DNA of 64,000 nucleotides, taken from Streptomyces sp. M41(2017). Its GTDB lineage: Bacteria; Actinomycetota; Actinomycetes; Streptomycetales; Streptomycetaceae. A program made the position numbers and the translations under genes. The DNA is taken from positions 3,534,001 to 3,598,000 of the forward strand of contig NZ_MWFK01000001.1 in the NCBI RefSeq assembly GCF_002078175.1, given 5' to 3'. The notes below the pieces were generated by a model. The model had not been told where the DNA came from, searched no databases, and saw nothing but the letters and a program-made list of their open reading frames with translations. Below, one piece after another: positions 21,707 to 29,983 of this stretch (position 1 is its first letter; every line of letters begins with the position of its first letter).

Positions 21707-22555
21707 GTGGCACGGAAGCTCGCCGTCATCGGAGCCGGACTCATGGGGTCCGGCATCGCCCAGGTCTCCGCGCAGGCGGGCTGGGACGTCGTCCTGCGCG
21801 ATGTCACCGACGAGGCGCTCGGCCGTGGCCTCGACGGGATCAAGGCCTCGTACGACAAGTTCGTGAGCAAGGGCAGGCTGGAGGCGGCCGACGCCGAGGC
21901 GGCGCTCGCGCGCATCACCGCGACCACCGATCTGGACGCGGCGTCCGACGCGGACATCGTCGTCGAGGCCGTCTTCGAGAAGCTCGAGGTCAAGCACGAG
22001 ATCTTCCGGGCCCTCGACAAGATCGTGCGCCCCGACACCGTGCTCGCCTCGAACACCTCGGCCATCCCGATCACCAAGATCGCGGCGGCCACCGAGCGCC
22101 CGGAACGCGTCGTCGGCGTGCACTTCTTCTCGCCGGTGCCGATGATGCAGCTCGTCGAACTGGTCCGCGGGTACAAGACGAGCGACGAAGCACTCGCCAC
22201 CGCACGGGAGTTCAGCGAGTCGGTCGGCAAGACCTGCATCGTGGTCAACCGTGACGTCGCCGGCTTCGTGACCACCCGTCTCATCTCGGCCCTCGTCGTC
22301 GAGGCGACCAAGCTGTACGAGTCGGGCGTGGCCTCCGCCGAGGACATCGACCTCGCCTGCCGGCTGGGCTTCGGCCACGCGATGGGGCCCCTCGCCACGG
22401 CCGACCTCACGGGCGTCGACATCCTGCTGCACGCCACCGGCAACATCTACACCGAGACCCAGGACGAGAAGTTCGCACCGCCCGAGCTGATGCGCCGGAT
22501 GGTTGACGCCGGTGACATCGGGCGCAAGAGCGGGCAGGGCTTCTACAAGCACTGA
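21707..22555 (+). CDS. 3-hydroxybutyryl-CoA dehydrogenase
   Basis: The 282-residue NAD(P)-dependent enzyme oxidises or forms 3-hydroxyacyl-CoA. It has the Rossmann GAGLMGSGIAQ near the N-terminus, 'DIVVEAVFEKLEVKHEIF', 'SNTSAIPITKIA' and the catalytic His in 'VVGVHFFSPVPMMQLVELV'. The C-terminal helical dimer domain ends 'RKSGQGFYKH', the standard family ending. The start is GTG at 21707 after GAGGGAG. It could act in butyrate or PHB-type metabolism or the ethylmalonyl-CoA pathway. A hairpin terminator follows. Confidence 0.95.
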   Translation: MARKLAVIGAGLMGSGIAQVSAQAGWDVVLRDVTDEALGRGLDGIKASYDKFVSKGRLEAADAEAALARITATTDLDAASDADIVVEAVFEKLEVKHEIFRALDKIVRPDTVLASNTSAIPITKIAAATERPERVVGVHFFSPVPMMQLVELVRGYKTSDEALATAREFSESVGKTCIVVNRDVAGFVTTRLISALVVEATKLYESGVASAEDIDLACRLGFGHAMGPLATADLTGVDILLHATGNIYTETQDEKFAPPELMRRMVDAGDIGRKSGQGFYKH

Positions 22556-22564
22556 ACGATCACC

Positions 22565-22590
22565 GCGGCGACGGACGACCCCGTCGCCGC
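22565..22590 (+). terminator. Terminator after the hydroxybutyryl-CoA dehydrogenase gene
   Basis: GCGGCGACGG (22565-22574) pairs perfectly with CCGTCGCCGC (22581-22590) across a 6-base loop, ten bases after the stop. Confidence 0.75.
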
Positions 22591-22771
22591 ATTCGGCACG
22601 AAACCGCACGCGCCTCTCGGGTGTCACCCCATGAGGTGAATTCGGTATCGGTTCGCTTACAGACGGCAACCTCTGCGGCCCTCAGGCAGTCAGACGGTGC
22701 ACAACATACAGACGCGAAGACGCGGTAACAGACACACGCGGAGTTACGAGACGCATTCTCGGGGAGCGCAT

Positions 22772-23095
22772 ATGTACATCAGGGGCGACCACGCCGAGCT
22801 GGTCGTCGGGGGCCGCCTCGACGTACGCAGCGCGGCGGACGCCCGCACGGTCCTGCACACGGCCGTCGACGACGGAGTCGGCGACCTCGTGCTGGACCTG
22901 TCCGAGCTGGACTCCTGGGACGCCACCGGGCTCGGTGTCATCATGGGGGCCCACCGACGCGCCGGGCGGTGCGGCAGACGGCTCGTGCTGCGCGGGGTCC
23001 CACCGCAGATGCAGCGCCTGCTGGTGGCCACCCGGCTGCACCGGATCCTGGCGATCGAGGGTGGTATCGGGGTCGAGTCCCTGCCCCGCGTCTGA
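22772..23095 (+). CDS. STAS domain protein, anti-sigma factor antagonist
   Basis: This 107-residue single STAS domain resembles SpoIIAA/RsbV. The phosphorylation-site region is 'LDSWDATGLGVIMGAHRRA' with Thr52 in the D-x-T-G position where active antagonists carry the regulatory Ser or Thr. Such proteins free a sigma factor by binding its anti-sigma kinase. No kinase or sigma gene is adjacent. The ATG at 22772 has GGGGAG five bases upstream; the frame is open further back but without a site. It is monocistronic by position. Confidence 0.85.
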   Translation: MYIRGDHAELVVGGRLDVRSAADARTVLHTAVDDGVGDLVLDLSELDSWDATGLGVIMGAHRRAGRCGRRLVLRGVPPQMQRLLVATRLHRILAIEGGIGVESLPRV

Positions 23096-23362
23096 CCCGG
23101 GCGAGCACCCCACCGCGCAGCGTGCGCGACCGCGTCCGCGCCCTGACCGGCGGGGGAAACGCATCCCGTGCACAATCCTCACGAAGCTGTGACGGTTCGG
23201 ACGGCGCGGTACCCCGCCTGTTCGTAGATACTGTGCGAAGGTTTAGGGTTCGGCTGCCCGCCGCCTGAAACCCTACGAGCGGGCACCGGACCAGAAGCGA
23301 CAGCGCGGTGTGCAGCACGGCCGGGAGGGCTTGGCACACGACGCTTTTGGGGGGCTTGGAAC

Positions 23363-25894
23363 ATGGACCCGACCAACCGGGGACCCGAAGAGTACGGCCA
23401 TGACGACGACGGCCAGGCGCCTCGCCCGCGCCCGCCGCGCGACCCGCTCGCCACCGACCTGGGCCAGCACGCACCCGCCCTCGTCCGCACGGTCCAGCTC
23501 GTCTCGGGCGACTTCCTGCTCACGGTCAACCCCGTCGACGGCAGCGAGATCGAGAACTGCCCGCCGCACGAGCGGCCGCAGCCACCGGTGAAGCACGGCA
23601 CCGCCGCACGCGCCGAACTGGCCCGCGCCGCCCGCCCGCCCGTGCCGCCCGGCCCCGCGCAGCCCCGGCTGCCCCTCCTGGAACGCCAGGAGGAACGCGA
23701 GCGGCTCGTACGCCTCCTCGCCCGCGGCCGTTCCGTACGGCTCACCGGCCCCTCCGGCGCCGGCCGCACCGTCCTGCTCGACGCCGTCGCCGACGACTGC
23801 GCGGACCTCGCCCCGGACGGCGTCGTCCGGCTCTGCGGGCACCGGCGCACCGCGGCGGACCTGCTCCACGACCTCTTCGCGGCCGTCTACGACGCCCCGC
23901 GGTACCGCCCCGACCGTGACGAACTGCTCCGCCTTGTCCGCGACATCGGAGCCGTCGTGGTCGTCGACGACATCGAGATCGGCGGCAGCGCCCTCGACGA
24001 ACTCCTCGATGCCACCCCCGAGTGCGCGTTCGTCGTCGCCGCCACCCCGGACGTCCCGGCACCCTCCGGCGAGGCCCTCCTCGAAGAGGTCGTCCTCGGC
24101 GGACTCGACCGCAGCGGCGGCCTCGAACTCCTCGAACGCTCCGTCGGACGCGTCCTGACCGAGGAGGAGTCGAACTGGGCGGGCGACCTCTGGTTCGAGT
24201 CCGAGGGACTGCCCCTGCGCTTCATACAGGCGGGCGCCCTGCTGCGCCAGCGCGACCGGCTGCAGGCCGGCGAGGACGCCCTCGACGAGTACGGCGTCTT
24301 CCAGGAGGTCCCGGAGGACGCGACCTTCGAGGCGGCCGGCGACGCCCACGACGTGCCGCTGCCCTCCCTCGCCGAAGGGGCCGCGCCGGCCGCGCTGCTC
24401 GCGTCCCGGCTCAGCGAGTCGGCCCGCGCCACGCTGCGCTTCGCCGTCGCGCTCGGCGGCGAGGTGCCCCACCAGGCGCACCTGCCCGCCCTCGTGGGCG
24501 ACACCCACGCCGACGCCGCGCTCGCCGAACTCGCGGGCTGCGCGCTGATCTCCCCGGTCGGCTCCCGCTACCGGCTCGCCGCCGGCGTGCAGGCGCAGCT
24601 GGAGGCCTCCGGATACGCGGACGGCCTGGAGGAACAGGCCCTCGCCGCGGCCCAGCACTATGCCTGGTGGGCCGGGCACCCCTCGGTCACCCCGGAGCGG
24701 GTCTCCGCCGAGGCCGACGCCGTGCTCGCCGCACTCACCTGCCTCGTGCCCGGCACGACCGCCCCGCTCGACGACGAGGACGAGACCCCCGCCGTCCGAC
24801 TGGCCCGCACGGCCGGCCCCGCCTTCGCCGCCGGGCTGCACTGGAGCGCCTGGGAACGCGCCCTGCGCTCCGGCGCCGAGGCATCCCGGCTCTCCGGAGA
24901 GGTCGGGGAACAGGCCTACTTCCACCACGAGTTGGGCATCCTCGCGCTCTGCGGCGGCCAGCTGGACCGGGCCCGCGCCGAGCTGGAGGCGTCCATAGGC
25001 CTGCGCGGCGCCCTGGCCGACAAGCGCGGCACCACCGCCGGTCGCCGCGCCCTCGCCCTGGTCGCCGACCGCTCAGGAACCCCGTACGCCCTCGGCGGAC
25101 GCACCGCGGGGGAGGAGGTGCCGGACGCCCGGCAGGAGGAGTCGATGTCGCCGCCCGGCGGCGTCCCGACGCCGTTCCCGACGGTCGTCGACACCTCCGG
25201 CGGCACCGTGACGGTGCTCGCCCACCCCGCCGACCCGGGCATCCCCGCGGACAAGCGCCAGAGCGTCGCCGGGCGCCTCGTCACCGGCACCCGCCGCAAC
25301 CTGGTCGCCGCGGGCGCCGGTGCGCTCCTCGTCGCCGTCCTCGGCACCGTCGTCACCCTCGGCGCGACCTCGAACCACGACAGCGACACCCCGTCCGAGA
25401 AGGTCGGCGTCAACCCGTCGGCCAGTCAGGGCAGCGAGGACGACAGTCTCGGCGCCGACAAGGCGAAGAAGGCCGGCGACTCCAGTCCCACCGCCGGCAC
25501 CCCGGCCCCGCCCACCGACCCCGGGCCCGACGGGACGTACGGCACGACGGACGATCCGACGCCCACCGCGACCGCCACGGGCGGGCCCTCCGACGACCCG
25601 ACCGGCACCCACACGTCGGGCAAGCCGTCGAAGTCGCCGAGCAAGTCGCCCTCGAAGACACCGTCCAAGACACCCCCGGCCTCGCCTTCGAAGACGCCGA
25701 GTGGCTCGGCCTCGCCATCCACCTCGCCCACGGATTCGACCACCCCGCCGGACGAGTCGACCGAGCCCTCCACCTCCGACTCCGCGAGCGGCCCCGTGAC
25801 GAGCGGCGCGCCGGCGAGCACGTCGGCCGGGGTGCCGGAGAGCAGCGGGCCGGCGAGCGGCGCCGCGGGTTCGCCCAGCGGCGCGGTGATCTGA
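23363..25894 (+). CDS. Large membrane-anchored NTPase with Ser/Thr/Pro-rich extracytoplasmic tail
   Basis: The 843-residue protein has a proline-rich N-terminus and an NTPase core whose Walker A is GPSGAGRT (129-136), with Arg in place of the usual Lys, and whose Walker B-like strand is 'GAVVVVDDIE'. A helical region follows (about 290-560) that resembles STAND-type regulators. After it come one TM helix (about 646-667) and a 170-residue tail of Ser, Thr, Pro, Asp and Lys with SKSPSK/SKTPSK repeats, expected outside the cell. I recognise it only as a Streptomyces ATP/GTP-binding family; function is unknown. The ATG at 23363 fits the conserved MDPTN start but has only a weak GGGG site. A strong terminator follows. 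Confidence 0.75.
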   Translation: MDPTNRGPEEYGHDDDGQAPRPRPPRDPLATDLGQHAPALVRTVQLVSGDFLLTVNPVDGSEIENCPPHERPQPPVKHGTAARAELARAARPPVPPGPAQPRLPLLERQEERERLVRLLARGRSVRLTGPSGAGRTVLLDAVADDCADLAPDGVVRLCGHRRTAADLLHDLFAAVYDAPRYRPDRDELLRLVRDIGAVVVVDDIEIGGSALDELLDATPECAFVVAATPDVPAPSGEALLEEVVLGGLDRSGGLELLERSVGRVLTEEESNWAGDLWFESEGLPLRFIQAGALLRQRDRLQAGEDALDEYGVFQEVPEDATFEAAGDAHDVPLPSLAEGAAPAALLASRLSESARATLRFAVALGGEVPHQAHLPALVGDTHADAALAELAGCALISPVGSRYRLAAGVQAQLEASGYADGLEEQALAAAQHYAWWAGHPSVTPERVSAEADAVLAALTCLVPGTTAPLDDEDETPAVRLARTAGPAFAAGLHWSAWERALRSGAEASRLSGEVGEQAYFHHELGILALCGGQLDRARAELEASIGLRGALADKRGTTAGRRALALVADRSGTPYALGGRTAGEEVPDARQEESMSPPGGVPTPFPTVVDTSGGTVTVLAHPADPGIPADKRQSVAGRLVTGTRRNLVAAGAGALLVAVLGTVVTLGATSNHDSDTPSEKVGVNPSASQGSEDDSLGADKAKKAGDSSPTAGTPAPPTDPGPDGTYGTTDDPTPTATATGGPSDDPTGTHTSGKPSKSPSKSPSKTPSKTPPASPSKTPSGSASPSTSPTDSTTPPDESTEPSTSDSASGPVTSGAPASTSAGVPESSGPASGAAGSPSGAVI

Positions 25895-25910
25895 CAGCGA
25901 GCCGTACGAC

Positions 25911-25954
25911 ACGAGGGAGGGCCGGGTCCTGTGACGGACCCGGCCCTCCCTCGT
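25911..25954. terminator. Bidirectional terminator
   Basis: A perfect 19-bp stem (arms 25911-25929 and 25936-25954) with a 6-base loop lies between the convergent NTPase and nucS genes, with additional imperfect pairing outside it. Confidence 0.9.
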
Positions 25955-26003
25955 CGTGCGTACGGCCGGGGCGCGGGGTGTCCCCCGCGCGGCGGCGTGC
26001 GGA

Positions 26004-26675
26004 TCAGAACAGGCGCAGCTTGTCGTCCTCGATACCGCGCAGGGCGTTGTAGTCCAGGACCGTGCAGCCGATGCCGCGGTCGGTGGCGAGGACGCGGGCC
26101 TGCGGCTTGATCTCCTGGGCGGCGAAGATTCCGCGGACCGGCGCGAGGTGCGGGTCGCGGTTCAACAGCTCCAGATAGCGCGTGAGTTGCTCCACGCCGT
26201 CGATCTCGCCGCGCCGCTTGATCTCCACGGCGACCGTCGCGCCGTCGGCGTCCCGGCACAGGATGTCGACCGGGCCGATGGCCGTCATGTACTCGCGGCG
26301 GATGAGGGAGTAGCCCTCGCCGAGCGTCTCGATGCGGTCGGCGAGCAGCTCCTGGAGGTGCGCTTCCACGCCGTCCTTGATCAGACCGGGGTCCACGCCG
26401 AGTTCGTGCGAGGAGTCGTGGAGGACCTCCTCCATTGTGATGATGAGCTTCTCGCCCGCCTTGTTGACGACGGTCCAGGTGCCCTCCTCCTCGCCGGAGC
26501 CCTCCTTCAGCGTGCAGGGCGGAGACATCCAGTTGAGGGGCTTGTAGGCCCGGTCGTCCGCGTGGATCGAGACGCTTCCGTCCGCCTTCACGAGGATGAG
26601 GCGCGGGGCCGACGGGAGATGGGCCGTGAGCCGGCCCGCGTAGTCCACGGAACAGCGGGCAATGACGAGACGCAT
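26004..26675 (-). CDS. nucS: Mismatch-specific endonuclease NucS/EndoMS
   Basis: NucS cuts both strands at certain mismatches and provides the MutS/MutL-independent mismatch repair of actinobacteria. The 223-residue protein has an N-terminal DNA-binding and dimer domain ([16 protein letters not shown]) and a C-terminal RecB-like nuclease with Asp137 in 'GPVDILC' and Glu151-x-Lys153 in '[13 protein letters not shown]', the PD-(D/E)xK catalytic set. The ATG at 26675 is chosen over the longer open frame because MRLVIARC is the family N-terminus. It is divergent from the SCO5389-type gene. Confidence 0.95.
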   Translation of the reverse strand: MRLVIARCSVDYAGRLTAHLPSAPRLILVKADGSVSIHADDRAYKPLNWMSPPCTLKEGSGEEEGTWTVVNKAGEKLIITMEEVLHDSSHELGVDPGLIKDGVEAHLQELLADRIETLGEGYSLIRREYMTAIGPVDILCRDADGATVAVEIKRRGEIDGVEQLTRYLELLNRDPHLAPVRGIFAAQEIKPQARVLATDRGIGCTVLDYNALRGIEDDKLRLF

Positions 26676-27026
26676 GGTCGGCAACGCTACTCGACCGGCG
26701 GTGGTGCACGCGATTCTCCCGCCCCACTCGCACCACCGATCGACCCGGAACGTGCGGTTCGCGCCTTTTGTTCTCGCGATCGCCTGGTTCCGGCCGGTCG
26801 GGCCCGGGTGGGCCATCCCATTGATCCTGAAGCCTCCGCGTTCGGAGGTGGCTGATTGTCGGCCTACTGACGGTTCGCTATGTGCCCATTCTCCTGGTGC
26901 CGCCACCTGGCGTTGCTTACCGTATAAGCGGGAGGTCGTGACGCGTGTACTCAGCGTGTCCGGCATCGTCAACTCCCCATCCCTGTCCGGCAACCCCCGA
27001 GGTCTGGGGGTGCGAGAGGAGAACCC
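26676..27026. other. Divergent intergenic region with small hairpins
   Basis: This 351-base gap must carry promoters for nucS and the rightward gene. It holds CCTCCG-cgtt-CGGAGG (26833-26848), an interrupted GCTTA/TAAGC repeat around a TATAAG-like element near 26920-26930, and a CCCCC/GGGGG stem at 26994-27010 just ahead of the rightward ribosome site. No gene is supported inside it, and no promoter pair is convincing. Confidence 0.5.
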
Positions 27027-27419
27027 ATGTCGCTCGACGTCTCACCGGCCCTACTCCAACAGGCCGAGCGAGGCGAGGTCGACGAAGCTGACTTCGTCGA
27101 CTGCGTCCGGACCTCCCTGCCCTATGCGTGGGAGATGATCAGCTCCCTGGTGGCCCAGCTGAAGGTCGACGGCGGCAACTTCGCCGACAACCAGACGCCC
27201 CCGCCGGACGAGCAGGCGCGTGGCCAGCTGCTGCGCGCGCTCGCGAGTGACGCGATACGCGGCGCGCTGCAGCGGCACTTCGGCGTGCGGCTGGCCTTCC
27301 AGAACTGCCACCGGGTGGCGGTGTTCCCGCTGGACGACGCAGTGGACGACACACTGGCACGCTTCACCTCGGTCCGCAGTCAACTGCTCAATCAGTCGCC
27401 GGAGTTCCGGGACTGCTGA
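27027..27419 (+). CDS. SCO5389-type conserved actinobacterial protein
   Basis: This 130-residue soluble, acidic protein has no transmembrane segment. Conserved-looking blocks are '[14 protein letters not shown]', a '[25 protein letters not shown]' helix and '[19 protein letters not shown]'. I recognise it as the family named after SCO5389, found throughout Streptomyces next to nucS; no activity is known to me. The ATG follows GAGAGGAG, with a C5/G5 hairpin just before the site. It is a single gene with a terminator before the next convergent gene. Confidence 0.85.
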   Translation: MSLDVSPALLQQAERGEVDEADFVDCVRTSLPYAWEMISSLVAQLKVDGGNFADNQTPPPDEQARGQLLRALASDAIRGALQRHFGVRLAFQNCHRVAVFPLDDAVDDTLARFTSVRSQLLNQSPEFRDC

Positions 27420-27493
27420 TGCGCTGACTCCGCTCGGCTTGCCGTTCCGTCCGCGGGAGGTGCTCTGGTACCGGGGCGGCAAGCCCACCGAGT

Positions 27494-27513
27494 GTCCGGT
27501 CCGTCGACCGGAC
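27494..27513. terminator. Small bidirectional terminator
   Basis: GTCCGGTC (27494-27501) pairs with GACCGGAC (27506-27513) across a 4-base loop between two convergent genes. The T content nearby is low, so termination may be modest. Confidence 0.55.
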
Positions 27514-27521
27514 CCGACCGG

Positions 27522-28550
27522 TCATCCGAGGTTCGGGAGGACCTCGGCCCCGAGCCGGCGTACGTTCTCCTCGGTCGCCGCCAGGTCGCCCGAGCCCTCG
27601 ACGAGAAGGGCGAACCGCGAGATGCCGGTCCGCTCCGAGGTGGCCGCGAGCCGGTCCGCGCACAGTCGTGGCGTGCCCACCGGGTGCAGCCCGCAGAGCA
27701 GTTCGGTGTACGCCACCGGGTCGCGCATGGAACGGGCGCGGCCGTCGACCGTCACATGGGCGTTCAGTCCCTGCTTCAGCCAGCCCGGCATCGCCTTCAC
27801 GAGCGTCTCCACGGCGTCGGTGCGGCGGTCCGCGATCTGGCAGACCCCCGCGGACACATGGGCGGCGGTGAGGATCTCGTCCCCGGAACGGCCCGCGGCG
27901 CGTGCGTGCGTGCGCCACAGCCCGACCATTTCGGCCTTCTCCTCGTCCCCGACGTGCATGCCGAGAAGCATCGGAAGCCCGCGCTCGGCGGCGAGCCGCA
28001 CGCTCGCCGGTGAGGTGCAGGCCACCACGACCTCGGGCCCCGCGGTCTCGCACAGCGCCTCGGACGGCCGGGGGACGACGGGGACCTCACGGAACGGGAA
28101 CCGCTCGGAGGTGCTCGCCACGGACGGCTCGCGCAGCCAGCGCATCAGCAGATCGAGGGACTCCGGGAACCCCTGTTCGTACGCCTCCAGGCCCGCTCCG
28201 AACACCTCCAGGTCGACCCACGGGCCGCCGCGGCCGACGCCCAGCGAGAACCGTCCGCCGGACGTCAGGTGCAGCAGCGCGGCCTGTTCGCCGAGCGCCA
28301 CGGGGTGCGCGGTGGGCAGCACGCTGACGGCGGTGCCGACCCGGATGCGGTTCGTGCGGCCCAGCAGATACGCGGCGAGCGTGACGGCCGACGGGCACGT
28401 CCCGTACGGCACGAAGTGGTGTTCGGCCAGCCAGACCGCGTCGAGACCGGCCTCCTCGGCGACCTCGGCCGACCGCACCGCGCGATGCAGGGCCTCTCCC
28501 TGGCCCTGTCCCGGGAACTGGGCGGCGAGTACAAAACTTCCTACGTGCAT
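27522..28550 (-). CDS. LLM class (luciferase-like) flavin-dependent oxidoreductase
   Basis: The roughly 342-residue TIM-barrel protein belongs to the bacterial luciferase-like monooxygenases that use FMN or F420. Supporting segments are 'AEVAEEAGLDAVWLAEHHF', 'RIRVGTAVSVLPTAHPVALGEQAALLHLTSGGRFSLGVGRGG' and 'GTPRLCADRLAATSERTGISRFALLVEG'. The EHHF motif and G-R-F-x-L-G-V-G-R-G are characteristic of the family. Substrate and flavin are not predictable. The ATG at 28550 lies five bases after AGGAAAG. It is monocistronic. Confidence 0.9.
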   Translation of the reverse strand: MHVGSFVLAAQFPGQGQGEALHRAVRSAEVAEEAGLDAVWLAEHHFVPYGTCPSAVTLAAYLLGRTNRIRVGTAVSVLPTAHPVALGEQAALLHLTSGGRFSLGVGRGGPWVDLEVFGAGLEAYEQGFPESLDLLMRWLREPSVASTSERFPFREVPVVPRPSEALCETAGPEVVVACTSPASVRLAAERGLPMLLGMHVGDEEKAEMVGLWRTHARAAGRSGDEILTAAHVSAGVCQIADRRTDAVETLVKAMPGWLKQGLNAHVTVDGRARSMRDPVAYTELLCGLHPVGTPRLCADRLAATSERTGISRFALLVEGSGDLAATEENVRRLGAEVLPNLG

Positions 28551-28772
28551 CGAACTTTCCTGCTTCCTCGGCTCCGACAGGGAGCTCCCCCACCCGGCAT
28601 AACCTCCTGACACGTGCCGAAGTCACGGCCTGGCGGCAAGATTTGCGGATTGTCTGGGAAATGGGCCGTCCGATGGGGCATCTGTGCGGGTCTGCGCTGT
28701 ACGCCTACCCCCGGGTGCGCCGCGTAGGCTGGACGTGGCCCCTGCTCCCTGTATAGCTCCGTGAGGTGTCCC

Positions 28773-29105
28773 TTGTCCCCGCGTCGCAACCGTCCGAAGG
28801 ACGCCGGCCCGTCCGGCACGAGCGCCGAGGCGGACCCGTCGGACCGCTACGGCGGCTGGCAGTCCACGGAGAGCTGGCAGGGCGAGGAGTGGAGCGTGCG
28901 CCATGTGGCGGGCGCGAGCGCACAGGGCAAGACCTACCGCTGCCCCGGCTGCGACCAGCTGATCCCCTCCGGGGTGCCGCACGTGGTGGCGTGGCCCGAG
29001 CACTCGGGCGTCGACGACCGGCGGCACTGGCACAAGGCCTGCTGGAACGCGAAGGACCGCCGCACCTCGCGGGTGCAGCGGTCCCGTAACGCGCCCAGGT
29101 TCTAG
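28773..29105 (+). CDS. Small zinc-finger-like conserved protein
   Basis: The roughly 110-residue basic protein starts at TTG 28773 (MSPRRNRPKD). The N-terminal third is polar and disordered-looking. The C-terminal part has a probable zinc site: 'YRCPGCDQLIPSGVPH' followed by 'HWHKACW', giving Cys-x2-Cys with His/Cys partners. It is often labelled ATP/GTP-binding without visible motif support, so I call it hypothetical. A GTG at 28761 is in frame but would add four residues without family value. It is a single gene, convergent with the ABC permease. Confidence 0.75.
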   Translation: MSPRRNRPKDAGPSGTSAEADPSDRYGGWQSTESWQGEEWSVRHVAGASAQGKTYRCPGCDQLIPSGVPHVVAWPEHSGVDDRRHWHKACWNAKDRRTSRVQRSRNAPRF

Positions 29106-29137
29106 GCGACTTCAGGTTCCCGTAGGGGCCGTGGGCG

Positions 29138-29983
29138 TCACACGTCCCGGCGGTCCAGGAGGACGAAGGCTCCGACGATGGCGGCCGCCGTCACTCCGGC
29201 GAGCAGGCCGAGCTGCGCGCCGCCGTGGCCGCTCTCCCGGTCGATCTGGAAGATCCTGGCGAGGGCGTTCGGGGCGTTGTACTCCTGCATCTTCTCGCCG
29301 AGCGTGCGCATGCTCTCGGACATCATCAGGAACGCCGGCATGATCGCGGGGACCAGCACGACGCCGAGCATCGTGGTGATCGCGCCCGCCGAGTGACGGA
29401 GCATCGAGCCCACCGCGAGCGCCAGGACGCCGAGCAGGGACACGTACAGCGCGCCCATCACGACGGTGCCGCCCCACGGCACCGGGGACGGTTCGCTGTG
29501 CATCCCCTCGGTGATGAGGCCGACCAGCCCGATCGCGAAGGCCGAGACGACGAAGGCCACCGCGAAGAAGATGATCAGCTTCGCGGCGAGCACCCGGTGC
29601 CGCTGCGGCGAGGCCGTGAACGTCGTGCGGATCATGCCGGTGCCGTACTCGGACGAGACGACCAGCACGCCCAGCGTGATCAGGCAGATCTGTCCGAGCA
29701 TCAGGCCGAAGAACGCGGGGATCGTGTACGGCACATCGCCGAAGTCCTCGTTCGTGGTCTGCGCGGCGACCAGGAAGCCGATGCCGATCACCAGCAGCAG
29801 GAAGATGCCGAGCGTCCACAGCGTGGAGCGTACCGACTTGATCTTCGTCCACTCGGAGTTGAGCGCGTGCCCGAGGTGGGTGCGGGTGACGGGGATCGGC
29901 GAGGTGTACGACGTGCCGGGCGCCGGGTGCCATTCGGGGGCAGCGGCGGTCTGCTGCGGCATCGGGGGCTGGGGCGTGCTCAT
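29138..29983 (-). CDS. ABC-2 type permease (exporter pair 1)
   Basis: The 281-residue permease has a Pro/Gln-rich N-terminal cytoplasmic stretch (about 1-40), then 'ALNSEWTKIKSVRSTLWTL' leading into the first of six TM helices, and 'LVVSSEYGTGMIRTTFTASPQRHRVL', the BcrB/ABC-2 signature. Its start overlaps the ATPase stop by four bases (ATGA). It is a close paralogue of the permease at 35.1-35.8 kb (shared SEWTKI-SV-ST-WTL and EY-TGMIRT blocks). The exported substrate is unknown. Confidence 0.92.
   Translation of the reverse strand: MSTPQPPMPQQTAAAPEWHPAPGTSYTSPIPVTRTHLGHALNSEWTKIKSVRSTLWTLGIFLLLVIGIGFLVAAQTTNEDFGDVPYTIPAFFGLMLGQICLITLGVLVVSSEYGTGMIRTTFTASPQRHRVLAAKLIIFFAVAFVVSAFAIGLVGLITEGMHSEPSPVPWGGTVVMGALYVSLLGVLALAVGSMLRHSAGAITTMLGVVLVPAIMPAFLMMSESMRTLGEKMQEYNAPNALARIFQIDRESGHGGAQLGLLAGVTAAAIVGAFVLLDRRDV

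Noticed and set aside
25620..25700. Short S-K-S/T-P repeats at the end of the NTPase gene as a mobile or minisatellite element
   Set aside because: They are in-frame low-complexity codons of the predicted extracellular tail.
28549..28608. A 19-codon ORF (MPGGGAPCRS...) overlapping the start of the LLM oxidoreductase gene as a regulatory leader
   Set aside because: Its AGGAGG is only two bases from the ATG and the peptide lacks a codon-run signal; likely fortuitous.
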